From the NCBI GenBank assembly GCA_965214415.1, contig CBDCBQ010000003.1, positions 434,001 to 498,000 on the forward strand: a stretch of 64,000 bases of DNA, written 5' to 3'. Below the pieces are notes generated by a model that did no database searches, was not told where the DNA came from, and saw only the letters and a list, made by a program, of their open reading frames with translations. Shown piece after piece: positions 1 to 9,698 of the stretch. Within the stretch, counting starts at the first letter, position 1. Every line of letters starts with the position of its first letter. Source of the stretch: RH-AL1 sp965214415 (GTDB taxonomy: Bacteria; Pseudomonadota; Alphaproteobacteria; Rhizobiales; Beijerinckiaceae). The position numbers were made by a program, and so were the translations under genes.

Positions 1-1
1 C

Positions 2-568
2 GTGGTCGGCGATAGCGTCGTGTCGTTCTATCGCGAGTACCGCAACCAGGGCCTGACGATGGACAAGCTGCCGATCTGCGCGACGGTGACGTCGGAGATC
101 GAGGTGGCGGCGATGGGCGCCGAGAACGCGGTCGGCAGCTACACGTCGTTCCCGTATTTCATGGCGATCGACACGCCGATCAACAAGGCGTTCGTCCAGC
201 GCTACCGCGACTACGTCAAGGACCCGAAGGCGGTGACCCACCACGCGCTCGAGTCCTCTTATTTCCAGGTCTTTCTTTGGAAGCAGGCGCTCGAGAAGGC
301 CGGCAGCAACACCGCCAACGGCATTCGCACCGGCGTGCGCGGCCAGGAGTTCGATGCCCCCGGCGGCCACGTGAAGATCGAGCCGGAGAACCTGCACACC
401 TGGCTGACGCCGCGCATCGCGCAATGGCAGCCGGACGGGCAGGGCAAGATCGTCAGCGCCTATCCGGCGCCGATCGAGCCGTTGCCGTACTCGGCGTACG
501 GCGAGACGCCGACCAACCTGATCTGCACGCCGAACGGCGTCGACCGCAAGAAGCTGATGAAAACCTGA
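2..568 (+). CDS. Substrate-binding protein of a urea/short-chain-amide ABC transporter (C-terminal part)
   Basis: This is the 3' end of a periplasmic binding protein for a branched-chain-amino-acid-superfamily (HAAT) transporter. The reading frame is open to the window edge and the N-terminus, including any signal peptide, lies outside, so only about 188 residues are seen. The visible part resembles the C-terminal lobe of UrtA and of the amide-binding FmdD-type proteins (segments such as ESSYFQVFLWKQAL and the GHVKIEPENLHTWL loop). Permease and ATPase genes follow on the same strand and an aliphatic amidase closes the operon. The ligand is therefore inferred to be a short aliphatic amide, or urea; the sequence does not separate these. 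No gene symbol is given because of that ambiguity. Confidence 0.85.
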   Translation: MVGDSVVSFYREYRNQGLTMDKLPICATVTSEIEVAAMGAENAVGSYTSFPYFMAIDTPINKAFVQRYRDYVKDPKAVTHHALESSYFQVFLWKQALEKAGSNTANGIRTGVRGQEFDAPGGHVKIEPENLHTWLTPRIAQWQPDGQGKIVSAYPAPIEPLPYSAYGETPTNLICTPNGVDRKKLMKT

Positions 569-633
569 GGCGGCGGCCAGCGCGGCATGGCTCCTGCTGA
601 GGTCGTGCCCGCCGGCTAAAGCGTCGGCGGCGC

Positions 634-678
634 CTTTCGCAAGCGGGGGGCGTCTTTCGCAAGGCCGCCTTCCGCAAG
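634..678. repeat. Three short direct repeats between binding-protein and permease genes
   Basis: The ten bases CTTTCGCAAG occur at 634-643 and 654-663, and CTTCCGCAAG at 669-678, just before the permease start. The function is unknown. They may be slippage products or a weak regulatory or processing element in the 119-base gap. Confidence 0.4.
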
Positions 679-687
679 ACGAGTAGC

Positions 688-1581
688 ATGACAGACATCA
701 TCTTCATCGGCCTCAGCCTCGGCTCGATCTTGCTCCTCGTGGCGCTCGGGCTCGCGATCACGTACGGCGCGATGGGTGTCATCAACATGGCGCACGGCGA
801 CCTCGTCATGGTTGGCGCCTACACGACGGTGCTGGCCGGCATCTGGCTGCATCTCGGCTTCCTCGCCTCGATACCCCTCGCGTTCATCGTCTCGGCGCTG
901 CTCGGCTACGCGATCGAGAAGCTGATCGTTCGCCGCCTCTACGGACGCCTGCTCGATACGCTGCTCGCGACCTGGGGCGTCGCCATTCTGCTCGAGCAGT
1001 TGGTGCGGCTCGACTTCGGCCTGGCTTTCTTCAATCGCCACATCGAAGGCCTCGGCATGGGGCTGCAGCGCGTCAGCCCGCCGGACTATCTCACCGGCTC
1101 CGTCACGCTGCTCGGCGTCGACATCAACATCTATCGCGCCTTCATCATTCTCGTGACGGCGCTGCTGTTCGCGATCACCTGGCTCATCATGTACAAGCTG
1201 CCGATCGGCATGCAGGTGCGCGCGATCATGCGCAACCCGCGGATGGCGGCGGCGTGCGGCATCGACGTCAAGCGCGTCAACGCGCTGACCTTCGCCTACG
1301 GGTCAGGCCTGGCCGGCGTCGCCGGCGTGATGCTGTCGGGCTTCAAGACGGTGTTTCCGGACATGGGGCCACCGCTCGTCGTCGACGGCTTCCTGGTCGT
1401 CGTCGTCGGCGGCCTCGGCAGCCTGTTCGGCTCGCTGTTCGCGTCGGGTCTGCTCGGGCAGATCAACAGCGCCGTCGCCACCTTCTCGAACGACATCGTC
1501 GCGCGCGCGGTGGTGTTCGGCGTCGTGATCCTTATCATCATCATCAAGCCGCAAGGCCTGTTCTCGTTCAAGGGGCGCTGA
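688..1581 (+). CDS. urtB: Urea/amide ABC transporter permease, UrtB/LivH type
   Basis: This is an inner-membrane permease of the HAAT family (297 residues, usual length about 300). It is hydrophobic throughout, with an N-terminal membrane segment rich in Leu/Ile and the family loop VINMAHGDLVMVGAY, matching the NMAHG motif of LivH/UrtB. The C-terminal conserved stretch GGLGSLFGSLFASGLLGQ is also present. It forms the translocation pore with the next gene product and is energised by the two ATPases downstream. The next gene starts 3 bases after the stop, so the two are co-translated. Specificity (urea or short amides) is inferred from the neighbouring amidase. The symbol reflects family membership only. 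Confidence 0.88.
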   Translation: MTDIIFIGLSLGSILLLVALGLAITYGAMGVINMAHGDLVMVGAYTTVLAGIWLHLGFLASIPLAFIVSALLGYAIEKLIVRRLYGRLLDTLLATWGVAILLEQLVRLDFGLAFFNRHIEGLGMGLQRVSPPDYLTGSVTLLGVDINIYRAFIILVTALLFAITWLIMYKLPIGMQVRAIMRNPRMAAACGIDVKRVNALTFAYGSGLAGVAGVMLSGFKTVFPDMGPPLVVDGFLVVVVGGLGSLFGSLFASGLLGQINSAVATFSNDIVARAVVFGVVILIIIIKPQGLFSFKGR

Positions 1582-1584
1582 GCG

Positions 1585-2744
1585 ATGGTGAGCAAGCGCA
1601 ACGTCGAGATCCTCTCTTACGTCGTCTTCCTCGCGATCGTCTTCGTGCTGCCGCTGCTCGTCGGCGACTTCTGGCTCAATCGCATGGCCAAGTATCTTTG
1701 CTATGGGATGCTCGGCATCGCGATCTGCCTGTCGTGGGGCTACGCGGGCATCCTCAATCTCGGCCAGGGCCTGTTCTTCGGCCTCGGCGCCTACATGATG
1801 GCGATGAGCCTGAAGCTCGCCTCGACGACGAGCCAGCAGGGCTCCGGCGGCCCGATACCCGATTTCATGTTCTGGAACGCCGAGCCGGGCGCGCCGCAGG
1901 ATCTGTGCTGCATCACCAAGGGCTCGTTCCTCTGGATCCCGTTCCAATCGCAATGGTTCGGGCTCGCGATGGCCCTCGTCGTGCCGACGGCTGTGGCTTG
2001 GCTGATCGGCACGGTGATCTTCAAGAAGCGCATCGCCGGCGTCTTCGTGTCGATCATCACGCTCGCGGTCGTGCTGCTCGTGCGTCTCCTCGTCATCAAC
2101 GAGCAGCCGATCACCAACGGCTTCAACGGCCTCACCGATCTCGGCAATTTCTCGATCGGCGACTTCTCCTTCGATTCCTATTCGAAGGCGACCTATTACG
2201 CCGTGGCGATCGCGCTGGCGCTCACGCTCATCGGCACGCGCCTGCTGGTCGAGACGCGCGCGGGCGTCGTGCTGCAGGCGATCCGCGACGACAACACGCG
2301 CGCCCGCTATCTCGGCTACGACGTGCCCGCCTACCAGATCTTCTTCCTCTCGGTGTCGGCGCTGATCGCCGGCATCGCGGGGATGCTCTATACCAACGTC
2401 GCCGAGTTCGCCTCGCCGACCTTCATGGATATCGCCTTCTCGATCAGCATGGTCGTCTGGGCGGCGGTCGGCGGCCGCAACTCGCTGCTCGGCGCCTGCA
2501 TCGGCGCGATCTTGATCAACATGATCGAGGCGACGATGAGCGAGACCGAGACGTTCCTGCAGGCCTGGCGCCTGGTGGTCGGCTTGCTGTTCATCCTCGT
2601 CGTCCTGTTCCTGCCGCGCGGCCTCGCCGGCCTCGCCAACGACGCGCTCGACTGGGTCCTCGCCCGCGTTCGCGGCCGGCCCGAACGCGTGACGAGCGTA
2701 TCGGACGCCGACCGTCTCCCCGCGCCGAGCGAGGGGGGCGCCTG

Positions 2745-2745
<1 letters not shown>
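1585..2745 (+). CDS. urtC: Urea/amide ABC transporter permease, UrtC/LivM type
   Basis: This is the second permease subunit (386 residues). It has many membrane segments and the LivM/UrtC signature around WGYAGILNLGQGLFFGLGAYMM. A C-terminal hydrophobic pair precedes a charged cytoplasmic tail of about 40 residues. The stop codon overlaps the start of the ATPase gene by one base (TGATG), indicating translational coupling. A loop of about 40 residues near position 90-130 contains a Cys pair (DLCC) that I do not remember from urea-specific UrtC proteins. It may fit the amide-related role suggested by amiE. Confidence 0.87.
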
Positions 2746-3490
<745 letters not shown>

Positions 3491-3491
<1 letters not shown>

Positions 3492-4186
3492 TGCTGAGCC
3501 TCGCGGGAGTCGATTCCTACTACGCGCGCAGCCATGTGCTGCACGGCATCACGATGTCCGTGCCGGACAAGCAGATCTTCTCCGTGCTCGGCCGCAACGG
3601 CACCGGCAAGACGACGCTGCTGAAGACGCTGATGGGCCTCACGGACAAATCGACGGGCCAGATCAAGCTCGACGACAAGGAGATCGGCGACAAGCCGACA
3701 CACGAGCGCGCGCGCGCCGGCATCGCTTATGTGCCACAAGGCCGCGAGATCTTTCCCGAGTTCTCGGTGCGCGACAACATCCTGATGGGCGCGTTCGCCC
3801 GCAAGGACCGCAAGCGCGACATACCGGCGCTCGTCGAGACCCTGTTTCCCTATCTTCTCGCCAACCTCGATCGGCCCGGCGGGCTGCTCTCCGGCGGCCA
3901 GCAGCAGCAGCTGGCGATCGCCCGCGCGCTCGCCGCCGGGCCGTCCATCCTCCTGATGGACGAGCCGACGGAAGGCATCCAGCCGAATATTGTCGAGGAG
4001 ATCGAGAACATCATCTTGCGCCTTAACAGCGAGGAGGGCCTGACCATCGTGCTCGTCGAGCAAAACATCGCGTTCGCCCGTCGCGCCGGCCATTCGTTCG
4101 CCATGCTGGAGAAGGGTCGCGTCGCGGCCTACGGCACGGCGGCCGAGCTGACCGACGAGCTGATCCACCGCCATCTCGCCGTATGA
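3491..4186 (+). CDS. urtE: ABC transporter ATP-binding protein, UrtE/LivF type
   Basis: This is the second ATPase of the transporter, with 231 residues (usual for UrtE/LivF). Walker A is GRNGTGKTT, the signature is LSGGQQQQLAIARAL, Walker B is LLMDEPTEGIQP and the switch region is VLVEQN. The IQPNIVEEIE segment after Walker B is the usual UrtE/LivF variant. The start codon overlaps the urtD stop (ATGA context). The following gene, amiE, begins 89 bases later on the same strand with no strong terminator between, so the amidase is probably in the same transcript. Confidence 0.9.
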
Positions 4187-4231
4187 GCCACCGGTCTCCG
4201 CGGCGCGAGACATCGAGCAACCGGACGAAGC

Positions 4232-4254
4232 GATCCTAACCCCCGAAGGGGATC
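4232..4254 (+). other. Possible hairpin between transporter and amidase genes
   Basis: GATCC at 4232-4236 can pair with GGATC at 4250-4254. A competing, tighter CCCC-GAA-GGGG hairpin sits inside it. There is no following T run, so it is not a typical terminator. It lies just upstream of the AAGGAG ribosome-binding site of amiE (4263-4268) and could stabilise or attenuate the message. Confidence 0.35.
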
Positions 4255-4275
4255 CAAAACCCAAGGAGCCAAATC

Positions 4276-5316
4276 ATGTTGCACGGTGATATTTCTTCCT
4301 CGAACGACACGGTCGGCGTTGCCGTCGTGAACTACACGATGCCTCGCATGCACACGAAGGCCGAGGTGCTCGCCAACGCGCGCAAGATCGGCGAGATGGT
4401 CGTCGGCATGAAGTCCGGCCTGCCCGGCATGGACCTCGTGATCTTCCCCGAATATTCGACGCACGGCATCATGTACGACGCCAAGGAGATGTACGAGACC
4501 GCCTCGACCATCCCCGGCGACGAGACCGAGATTTTCGCCGAGGCCTGCCGCAAGGCCAAGGTGTGGGGCGTGTTCTCGCTGACCGGCGAGCAGCATGAGG
4601 AGCATCCCAACAAGGCGCCCTACAACACGCTGATCCTGATGAACGACCAGGGCGAGATCGTCCAGAAGTACCGCAAGATCATGCCGTGGGTGCCGATCGA
4701 GGGCTGGTATCCGGGCGAGTGCACCTACGTCTCCGACGGCCCGAAGGGCATGAAGATCTCGCTGATCATCTGCGATGACGGCAATTACCCCGAGATCTGG
4801 CGCGACTGCGCGATGCGCGGCGCCGAGCTGATCATCCGCTGCCAGGGCTACATGTACCCGGCCAAGGAGCAGCAGATCGTCATGGCCAAGGCGATGGCCT
4901 GGGCCAACAACTGCTACGTCGCCGTCGCCAACGCGGCCGGCTTCGATGGCGTCTACACCTACTTCGGCCATTCGGCGATCGTCGGCTTCGACGGCCGCAC
5001 GCTCGGCGAGTGCGGCGAGGAGGCGATGGGCATCCAGTATGCCGCGCTCTCGAAGTTCCTCATCCGCGACTCGCGCAAGAACGGCCAGTCGGAGAACCAC
5101 CTCTTCAAGCTGCTGCACCGCGGCTACACGGGCGTGATCAACTCGGGCGACGGCGACAAGGGCGTCGCGGCCTGCCCCTACGACTTCTACGCCCGCTGGA
5201 TCGCCGATCCGGAAGGCACCCGCGAGATGGTCGAGAGCTTCACGCGCGACACCATCGGCACCGACGAGGCACCGATCGAGGGCCTGCCGAACAAGAAGGT
5301 CCCCGCGCATCGCTGA
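4276..5316 (+). CDS. amiE: Aliphatic amidase (acylamide amidohydrolase)
   Basis: This enzyme hydrolyses short aliphatic amides such as acetamide or propionamide to the acid and ammonia, in the cytoplasm. Its 346 residues align almost without gaps to Pseudomonas AmiE as I remember it. The nitrilase-superfamily triad is in place at the same numbering: Glu59 (in FPEYS), Lys134 (in KYRKI) and Cys166 (in LIICDDGNYPEIW). A strong ribosome-binding site AAGGAG lies 7 bases before the ATG. The position after the transporter genes suggests an uptake-and-hydrolysis operon for amides, giving nitrogen and carbon. Formamidase (AmiF) is the nearest alternative, but the N-terminus MLHGDISSSNDTVGVAVVNY is the AmiE form. 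Confidence 0.95.
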   Translation: MLHGDISSSNDTVGVAVVNYTMPRMHTKAEVLANARKIGEMVVGMKSGLPGMDLVIFPEYSTHGIMYDAKEMYETASTIPGDETEIFAEACRKAKVWGVFSLTGEQHEEHPNKAPYNTLILMNDQGEIVQKYRKIMPWVPIEGWYPGECTYVSDGPKGMKISLIICDDGNYPEIWRDCAMRGAELIIRCQGYMYPAKEQQIVMAKAMAWANNCYVAVANAAGFDGVYTYFGHSAIVGFDGRTLGECGEEAMGIQYAALSKFLIRDSRKNGQSENHLFKLLHRGYTGVINSGDGDKGVAACPYDFYARWIADPEGTREMVESFTRDTIGTDEAPIEGLPNKKVPAHR

Positions 5317-5343
5317 TTGGTCGCCGGTACGTACTTGAAGAAG

Positions 5344-5375
5344 AAAAGGCCGGGGGCATTGTCCTCGGCCTTTTT
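5344..5375 (+). terminator. Rho-independent terminator after amiE
   Basis: A 12-base stem (AAAAGGCCGGGG at 5344-5355 pairing with CCTCGGCCTTTT at 5363-5374, one G-U pair) has a 7-base loop and ends in a five-T run. It closes the transporter-amidase operon. Confidence 0.9.
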
Positions 5376-5452
5376 GCTAATGTTCGCCCCGCAACGGTCT
5401 TGCTAGGGAAGGGGGTGCCGACATTTGTCGCACCGAGGCGGCAACGTCAGCG

Positions 5453-6637
5453 ATGACCAAGTTTGACATCAATCCGTCTGCCGCGAACGCGATGCGCGAT
5501 CCCGACGCGATCATCGTGGGGGCCGGGCCCGCCGGCCTCGCCTGCGCCGCGTGTCTGCGCATGGCCGGCCTCGAGGCCGTTGTCCTCGAAAAAGCCGAGA
5601 CCGTCGGCTCGGTCTGGCGGCGCCATTACGATCGCCTCCACCTGCACACCGACCGCAACCACTCGGGCCTTCCCGGCCTCGCCATGCCACGCGCCTATCC
5701 GAAGTATCCCTCGCGCGCGCAGGTCGTCGCCTATCTCGAAGCCTACGCCGCCCATTTCGCGATCGTGCCGGTCTTCGGCGACGCCGTCACCGCGATCGAG
5801 CGCGAGGACGACGGCTGGCGGGTCGAGGCGGGCCGCGCTTGGCGCGCGCCGACCGTGATCGTGGCGACGGGAACGGCCGGTTGGCCGCACCGTCCGTCGT
5901 GGCCGGGACTCGCCGGCTTTCGCGGCGACATCGTGCACAGCGGCGACTACCGCAACCCGGCGCGCTACGGCGGCAAGCGCGTCCTCGTCGTCGGCTTCGG
6001 CAATTCCGGCGGCGAGATCGCGCTCGACCTCGCGGAGGCCGGCGTCGATGTCACGATCGCGGTACGCGGCCCGATCCAGATCCTGCCCCGCGATCTTCTC
6101 GGCCTGCCGATCCTGACGTGGGCGATCCTGTACGGCCGTCTGCCGGCCGGCTTCGTCGACTGGATCAACGCGCCGATCCTGCGGCTGGCGGTCGGCCGCG
6201 TCGACAACCTCGGCCTGCGGCTCGCCCGCAAAGGCCCTCGTCGCATGGTCGAGGAGGACGGCAAGGTGCCGCTCTTCGACATCGGCACGCTGGCCAGGAT
6301 CAGGGACGGGTCGATCAAGGTGTCCGGCGCGATCGAGCGCCTGATGCCAGACGGCGTTCTCTTTGAAGGCGCAGCAGGGCCGCAACCGTTCGACGCGATC
6401 ATTCTCGCCACGGGCTTTCGGCCGGACCTCGGCACGCTTCTGACGAATGTCGAAGACGTGCTCGACAGGCGCGGCCTTCCCCTGAGCACGGCGCAGGAGA
6501 CCAGTGCGCCCGGCCTCTATTTCTGTGGGCAGAGGCCCTCGCCGACCGGGCAGTTGCGCGAGATCGGGATCGAGGCGCGGAAGATCGAGAAGCTGATCCA
6601 GGTGCGTTCGAAAATGCTCAGCCGAGTTCCGGCGTAG
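5453..6637 (+). CDS. Flavin-containing monooxygenase (FMO/YUCCA-like)
   Basis: This is an NADPH/FAD-dependent monooxygenase of 394 residues. The FAD-binding Rossmann motif is IIVGAGPAGLACAACL (near residue 17), and the NADPH motif is VLVVGFGNSGGEIALDLA (near residue 180). The FMO-type linker FRGDIVHSGDY precedes the second Rossmann fold, and the ATGFRPDL signature sits near the C-terminus. This layout matches bacterial relatives of plant YUCCA indole-3-pyruvate monooxygenases and Group B FMOs. The substrate cannot be told. It lies alone after the amiE terminator, with its own promoter presumed. The start at 5453 has a poor ribosome-binding site; an in-frame ATG at 5492 (shorter by 13 residues) is possible. 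Confidence 0.85.
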   Translation: MTKFDINPSAANAMRDPDAIIVGAGPAGLACAACLRMAGLEAVVLEKAETVGSVWRRHYDRLHLHTDRNHSGLPGLAMPRAYPKYPSRAQVVAYLEAYAAHFAIVPVFGDAVTAIEREDDGWRVEAGRAWRAPTVIVATGTAGWPHRPSWPGLAGFRGDIVHSGDYRNPARYGGKRVLVVGFGNSGGEIALDLAEAGVDVTIAVRGPIQILPRDLLGLPILTWAILYGRLPAGFVDWINAPILRLAVGRVDNLGLRLARKGPRRMVEEDGKVPLFDIGTLARIRDGSIKVSGAIERLMPDGVLFEGAAGPQPFDAIILATGFRPDLGTLLTNVEDVLDRRGLPLSTAQETSAPGLYFCGQRPSPTGQLREIGIEARKIEKLIQVRSKMLSRVPA

Positions 6638-6644
6638 AAAATAC

Positions 6645-6881
6645 TCAGTCGCGATTGCGTCGGGCCAGGTGCCCCATCACCGCGCCGCACAGCTCGACGA
6701 TCTGCTCGCGCGTGAGCTTGCCGGTGTTGAGGCCGATGCTCGCGACCTGCTGGACGTAGGGATCCTCGATATCGAGGTGCTTCGGCACGCCGAACAGCTC
6801 CTGCAGCTTGCGGTTCGCCGCCATGTGATCATTGATGTGATCATCGGGATGATCGTCCGAGGGATCTGGGTCGTCGGCCAT
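6645..6881 (-). CDS. Small conserved-looking acidic protein of unknown function
   Basis: The predicted protein has 78 residues. Its N-terminal third is highly acidic (MADDPDPSDDHPDDH), followed by an amphipathic part (LQELFGVP, VQQVASIGLNTGKLTREQIVELCGAVM) suggesting a small helical protein. I chose the ATG at 6881 over the longer frame because GGGAG lies 6 bases before it and the extension is low-complexity Arg-rich sequence. It follows the PHA-system gene on the same strand after a 58-base gap and may be co-transcribed. I do not recognise the family. Confidence 0.6.
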   Translation of the reverse strand: MADDPDPSDDHPDDHINDHMAANRKLQELFGVPKHLDIEDPYVQQVASIGLNTGKLTREQIVELCGAVMGHLARRNRD

Positions 6882-6939
6882 GCTGCTCCCTCGACGAGGT
6901 GTCATCGCCAATGCAATTTCAGGGCCCCGAGGCGGTCTT

Positions 6940-7284
6940 TCAGGGCACGGTCTTGCCAGCCGGGCTCTTCGCGTTGCCGATGCGGAGCGCGTCACTCGCG
7001 TTCGACTTCAGCAGGCCCTCGATCTTGTTCGCCATCTTGGCGAGCAGCCAGGGCAGGTGCACCTCGACGCGGATTTCGGCCGGCTTGATGTCGATCTCGG
7101 CCGTCGCGTTCTGGCCAAGCGCGGCGACCCGCAAATGCGCGACGTCGCCGACCCAGGCGATCTCGGCGCGGCCGACCTTGTCGACGTACTCGCGCTTCAT
7201 CAGCTCGAAACGCTCGCTGATGCGTCGCTTGGCCTCCGCGACACCGAGCTCGTGCGGAAACGTCATGACGATGGATCGGGACAT
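6940..7284 (-). CDS. Polyhydroxyalkanoic acid system family protein
   Basis: The 114-residue protein has the pattern of the PHA_gran_rgn family (Pfam PF09650). It has an N-terminal FPHELGVAEAKRRI helix, a central W-x-GD beta segment (EIAWVGDVAHLRV), the DIKPAEIRVEVHLPWLLAKMANKIE core and a short basic tail. Members are small cytoplasmic proteins tied to PHA storage or granule control by genomic context; the biochemical role is not established. The start is supported by GGAG about 8 bases upstream. No phaC or phaP gene is in the window. Confidence 0.78.
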   Translation of the reverse strand: MSRSIVMTFPHELGVAEAKRRISERFELMKREYVDKVGRAEIAWVGDVAHLRVAALGQNATAEIDIKPAEIRVEVHLPWLLAKMANKIEGLLKSNASDALRIGNAKSPAGKTVP

Positions 7285-7535
7285 TGGCTCACTCCGGACG
7301 CCTCTAGGTAGGGGCTCGGCGGCGCCATGAGAAGGACGGCGGCCGGTGCGATTGGACTAATCCCGGGCGTGCATGCGGCCAGGCCTTGTTTAGGCGACCA
7401 AGCCGCGGCGCTTCGCCCAAAGTCGACATTCGAAAGTCGATATTTACGCCGCGATCCAACCTATACTACATTGCGCGCGAGTTCGAAAGCAGGCGTCCAG
7501 TTTAGGGCGATCGTAACCGCGCGGGATTTGAAATA

Positions 7536-8111
7536 ATGTCGCCCATCAACCAAGATTTTTTCTTTGCACAAATCCGACGTACGATGTTCGATAGTAATCT
7601 TCGACAATCGCAGGTTGATGGCCTGAAGGGCATCATCGACGGTTGGGAAGCGCAATACGCCGAGGCCGATGATCGATGGCTGGCCTATGCGCTGGCAACG
7701 ACGTATCACGAGACTGATCAGAAGATGCGGCCGATCGAGGAATACGGCAAAGGCCGCGGCCTTGCCTACGGCAAACCTGACGAGGTAACTGGCAAGACCT
7801 ACTACGGTCGCGGCTTCGTGCAGCTCACGTGGAAGAGCAATTACGAGAAAATGGGCAAAAGGATCGGTGTCGATCTCGTGTCCTATCCGGAGCTGGCGCT
7901 CGAGGTCGACAACGCGAGCAAGATCCTGTTCGTGGGTATGATCGAGGGGCTATTCTCGGGCAAATCGCTCAAGACTTATTTCAATCCGTCCAGAGAGGAT
8001 TGGGTGGGCGCGCGACATATCATCAATGGTGTCGACAAAGCTCAGGCCATTGCCGTTTACGGGCATCACTTCTACGCGGCGATCAGCTACACGGCCGCGG
8101 TCGCCGCTTGA
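7536..8111 (+). CDS. GH19 chitinase/lysozyme-like muramidase
   Basis: The 191-residue protein has features of the glycoside hydrolase 19/lysozyme-like superfamily seen in phage endolysins. An early helix ends in ATTYHETDQKM, whose Glu is the likely acid. The loop TYYGRGFVQLTWKSNYEKMG carries the GRG-QLT-NY signature, and a C-terminal helix holds HIINGVDKA. I see no signal peptide or holin gene. The 5' half is visibly richer in A/T than its surroundings, and the 250-base stretch upstream holds no gene I can support. It therefore looks like a transferred or prophage-derived orphan. It could act on peptidoglycan of the host or of competitors. Confidence 0.72.
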   Translation: MSPINQDFFFAQIRRTMFDSNLRQSQVDGLKGIIDGWEAQYAEADDRWLAYALATTYHETDQKMRPIEEYGKGRGLAYGKPDEVTGKTYYGRGFVQLTWKSNYEKMGKRIGVDLVSYPELALEVDNASKILFVGMIEGLFSGKSLKTYFNPSREDWVGARHIINGVDKAQAIAVYGHHFYAAISYTAAVAA

Positions 8112-8129
8112 GGGCGCCGCGAGGAGCGC

Positions 8130-9578
8130 TCAGATCTCCTTGAACGCGAACGGCGAGATGCCGCGCATCGTATCGTCGATGTCGAGCGGGCGCAGCGCGG
8201 GCGGGGCGGCGCGCTGCGGGCAGGCGGGGCGCTCGCAGAGCCGGCAGGCGACGCCGATCGGCGTCACGTCGGGCGAGGCGAGATCGTGCCGGCGGGCGTA
8301 GACGAGGCGATGCGCGTATTTGATCTCGCAGCCGAGCGCGAGGGCGAAACGCGGCGCGATGGCGCCATGCGGGTTGATCGCCCGGCGCACGGTGCGGGCG
8401 ATCGAGAACCACTGGCCGCCGTCCGGCAGCTCCACCACCTGGGTCATGATGCGCCCCGGCTCGGCGAAGGTCGCGTGCACGTTCCACAGGCCGCAGGTCC
8501 CGCCCGTCTGCGCGAACGGGAAACGGCCGGCCGAGAAGCGCTTCGAGACGTTGCCGGCGATGTCGACGCGCACCAGAAAGAACGGGATGCCGCGCGCGGT
8601 CGGCCGCCCGAGCGACGTCAGCCGGTGCGCGACCTGCTCGAAGCTCGCGCCGAAGCGCGCGGCGAGCACCTCGAGATCATGCCCAGTCGCCTCGGCGGCG
8701 GCGTGGAACCGCGCATACGGCATCATCACCGCGCCGGCGAAATAATTGGCGAGCGTCACGCGCAGCAGGCGGCGGGCGGTGTCGTCCTTGGGCTCGAGCC
8801 GGGCGCAGATCGCGTTCACGAGCTGGCCGTGCTCGGAGATGGCGAGCTGGTAGGCGACCTGGAAGGTGCGGCCCGGCGCGTCCATGACTTCGGAGATCAG
8901 CAGCTGGCGCCGGTGCAGATCGTACCAGCGCAGGCGTTGTCCCATCACGTCGACCGGCAGCACGCGGACGCGGATGCCGTGGCGCCCGCGCAGCCGCTCG
9001 GCCATCGTGTGGAACGGCTCCGGCCCTTCGAGCGCCAGGTCGGACGCGAAGGCCTCGGCGAGGTCGTCGAGCTCGGGAAAATAATTGCGCTGCTCGTGCA
9101 GGATCGCGCGCACGCGCTCGATCGGGCTGTCGCCGATTGCGCTCTCGGTGCGGTCGGGATTGGCGTCGACGAGCACGCGCGCCTCGCTCGCCTCCCTGGC
9201 CGAGGCATAGGCGCGATAGAGGCGCAGCATCGCCGCGATGACGGAGGGCGCGTATTCCGCGGCGTCGATCAATTCGGCACGGGCGACCGGCGCGTCGCGA
9301 AAGATCGGGTCGGCCAGCACCTGCTCGAGGCTCTCGACGGCCTGGTCGGCCCGGTCCTCCATGAACTCGCGCGGGTCGATGCCGTAAACGTCGGTGAGCC
9401 GAGCCAGCACGGGCAGGGTGATCGGGCGTTGGTTGCGCTCCATGAGATTGAGGTAGGATGGCGAGACGGACAGCTCGCCCGCCATGCGCGCCTGCGTCAG
9501 CCCACGCTCGCGGCGCAGGCGCTTGAGGCGGGGGCCAGCGACGATCTTGCGGCTCGATACCTCAGCGGCCTCGGTCAT
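8130..9578 (-). CDS. XRE-family regulator with ScfR/DUF2083 domain (short-chain acyl regulator type)
   Basis: This is a 482-residue DNA-binding regulator. An XRE helix-turn-helix covers about residues 16-70 (LKRLRRERGLTQARMA, VSPSYLNLMERNQRPI). A central IrrE-like region follows (FQVAYQLAISEHGQLV), in which the HExxH zinc motif is degenerate. The C-terminal ScfR-type domain contains the CRLCERPAC-PQRAAPP cysteine signature. Proteins of this type (RamB in actinobacteria, ScfR in proteobacteria) control glyoxylate-cycle or acetate/propionate genes. The gene is divergent from isocitrate lyase, with 220 bases between, so control of aceA and of itself is likely. Loss of HExxH suggests it senses a ligand rather than cleaving protein. 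Confidence 0.86.
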   Translation of the reverse strand: MTEAAEVSSRKIVAGPRLKRLRRERGLTQARMAGELSVSPSYLNLMERNQRPITLPVLARLTDVYGIDPREFMEDRADQAVESLEQVLADPIFRDAPVARAELIDAAEYAPSVIAAMLRLYRAYASAREASEARVLVDANPDRTESAIGDSPIERVRAILHEQRNYFPELDDLAEAFASDLALEGPEPFHTMAERLRGRHGIRVRVLPVDVMGQRLRWYDLHRRQLLISEVMDAPGRTFQVAYQLAISEHGQLVNAICARLEPKDDTARRLLRVTLANYFAGAVMMPYARFHAAAEATGHDLEVLAARFGASFEQVAHRLTSLGRPTARGIPFFLVRVDIAGNVSKRFSAGRFPFAQTGGTCGLWNVHATFAEPGRIMTQVVELPDGGQWFSIARTVRRAINPHGAIAPRFALALGCEIKYAHRLVYARRHDLASPDVTPIGVACRLCERPACPQRAAPPALRPLDIDDTMRGISPFAFKEI

Positions 9579-9622
9579 GTAAATTAATTCACATCTTTAC
9601 AGGTTATTTCCGTAAACGTTAC
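9578..9622. promoter_or_regulatory. Candidate operator cluster for the ScfR-type regulator
   Basis: TGTAAA (9578-9583) and TTTACA (9596-9601) form a perfect inverted repeat overlapping the regulator start codon. A second palindrome, GTAA-ACG-TTAC, lies at 9612-9622. The shared GTAAA/TTTAC half-site suggests several binding positions for one regulator, probably giving autorepression. It is inferred by inspection only. Confidence 0.5.
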
Positions 9623-9698
9623 ACATCATGACCTGTTTCTGTCCACCGTTTCCTTGCGTTTTGCGGCACGCTGGATGAACTAGATGCACTGAGCGGCG

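Noticed and set aside
1254..2744. Upstream part of the long frame that ends in the urtD gene
   Set aside because: It is out of phase with urtB and urtC and Arg-rich; urtD begins at the coupled ATG at 2745.
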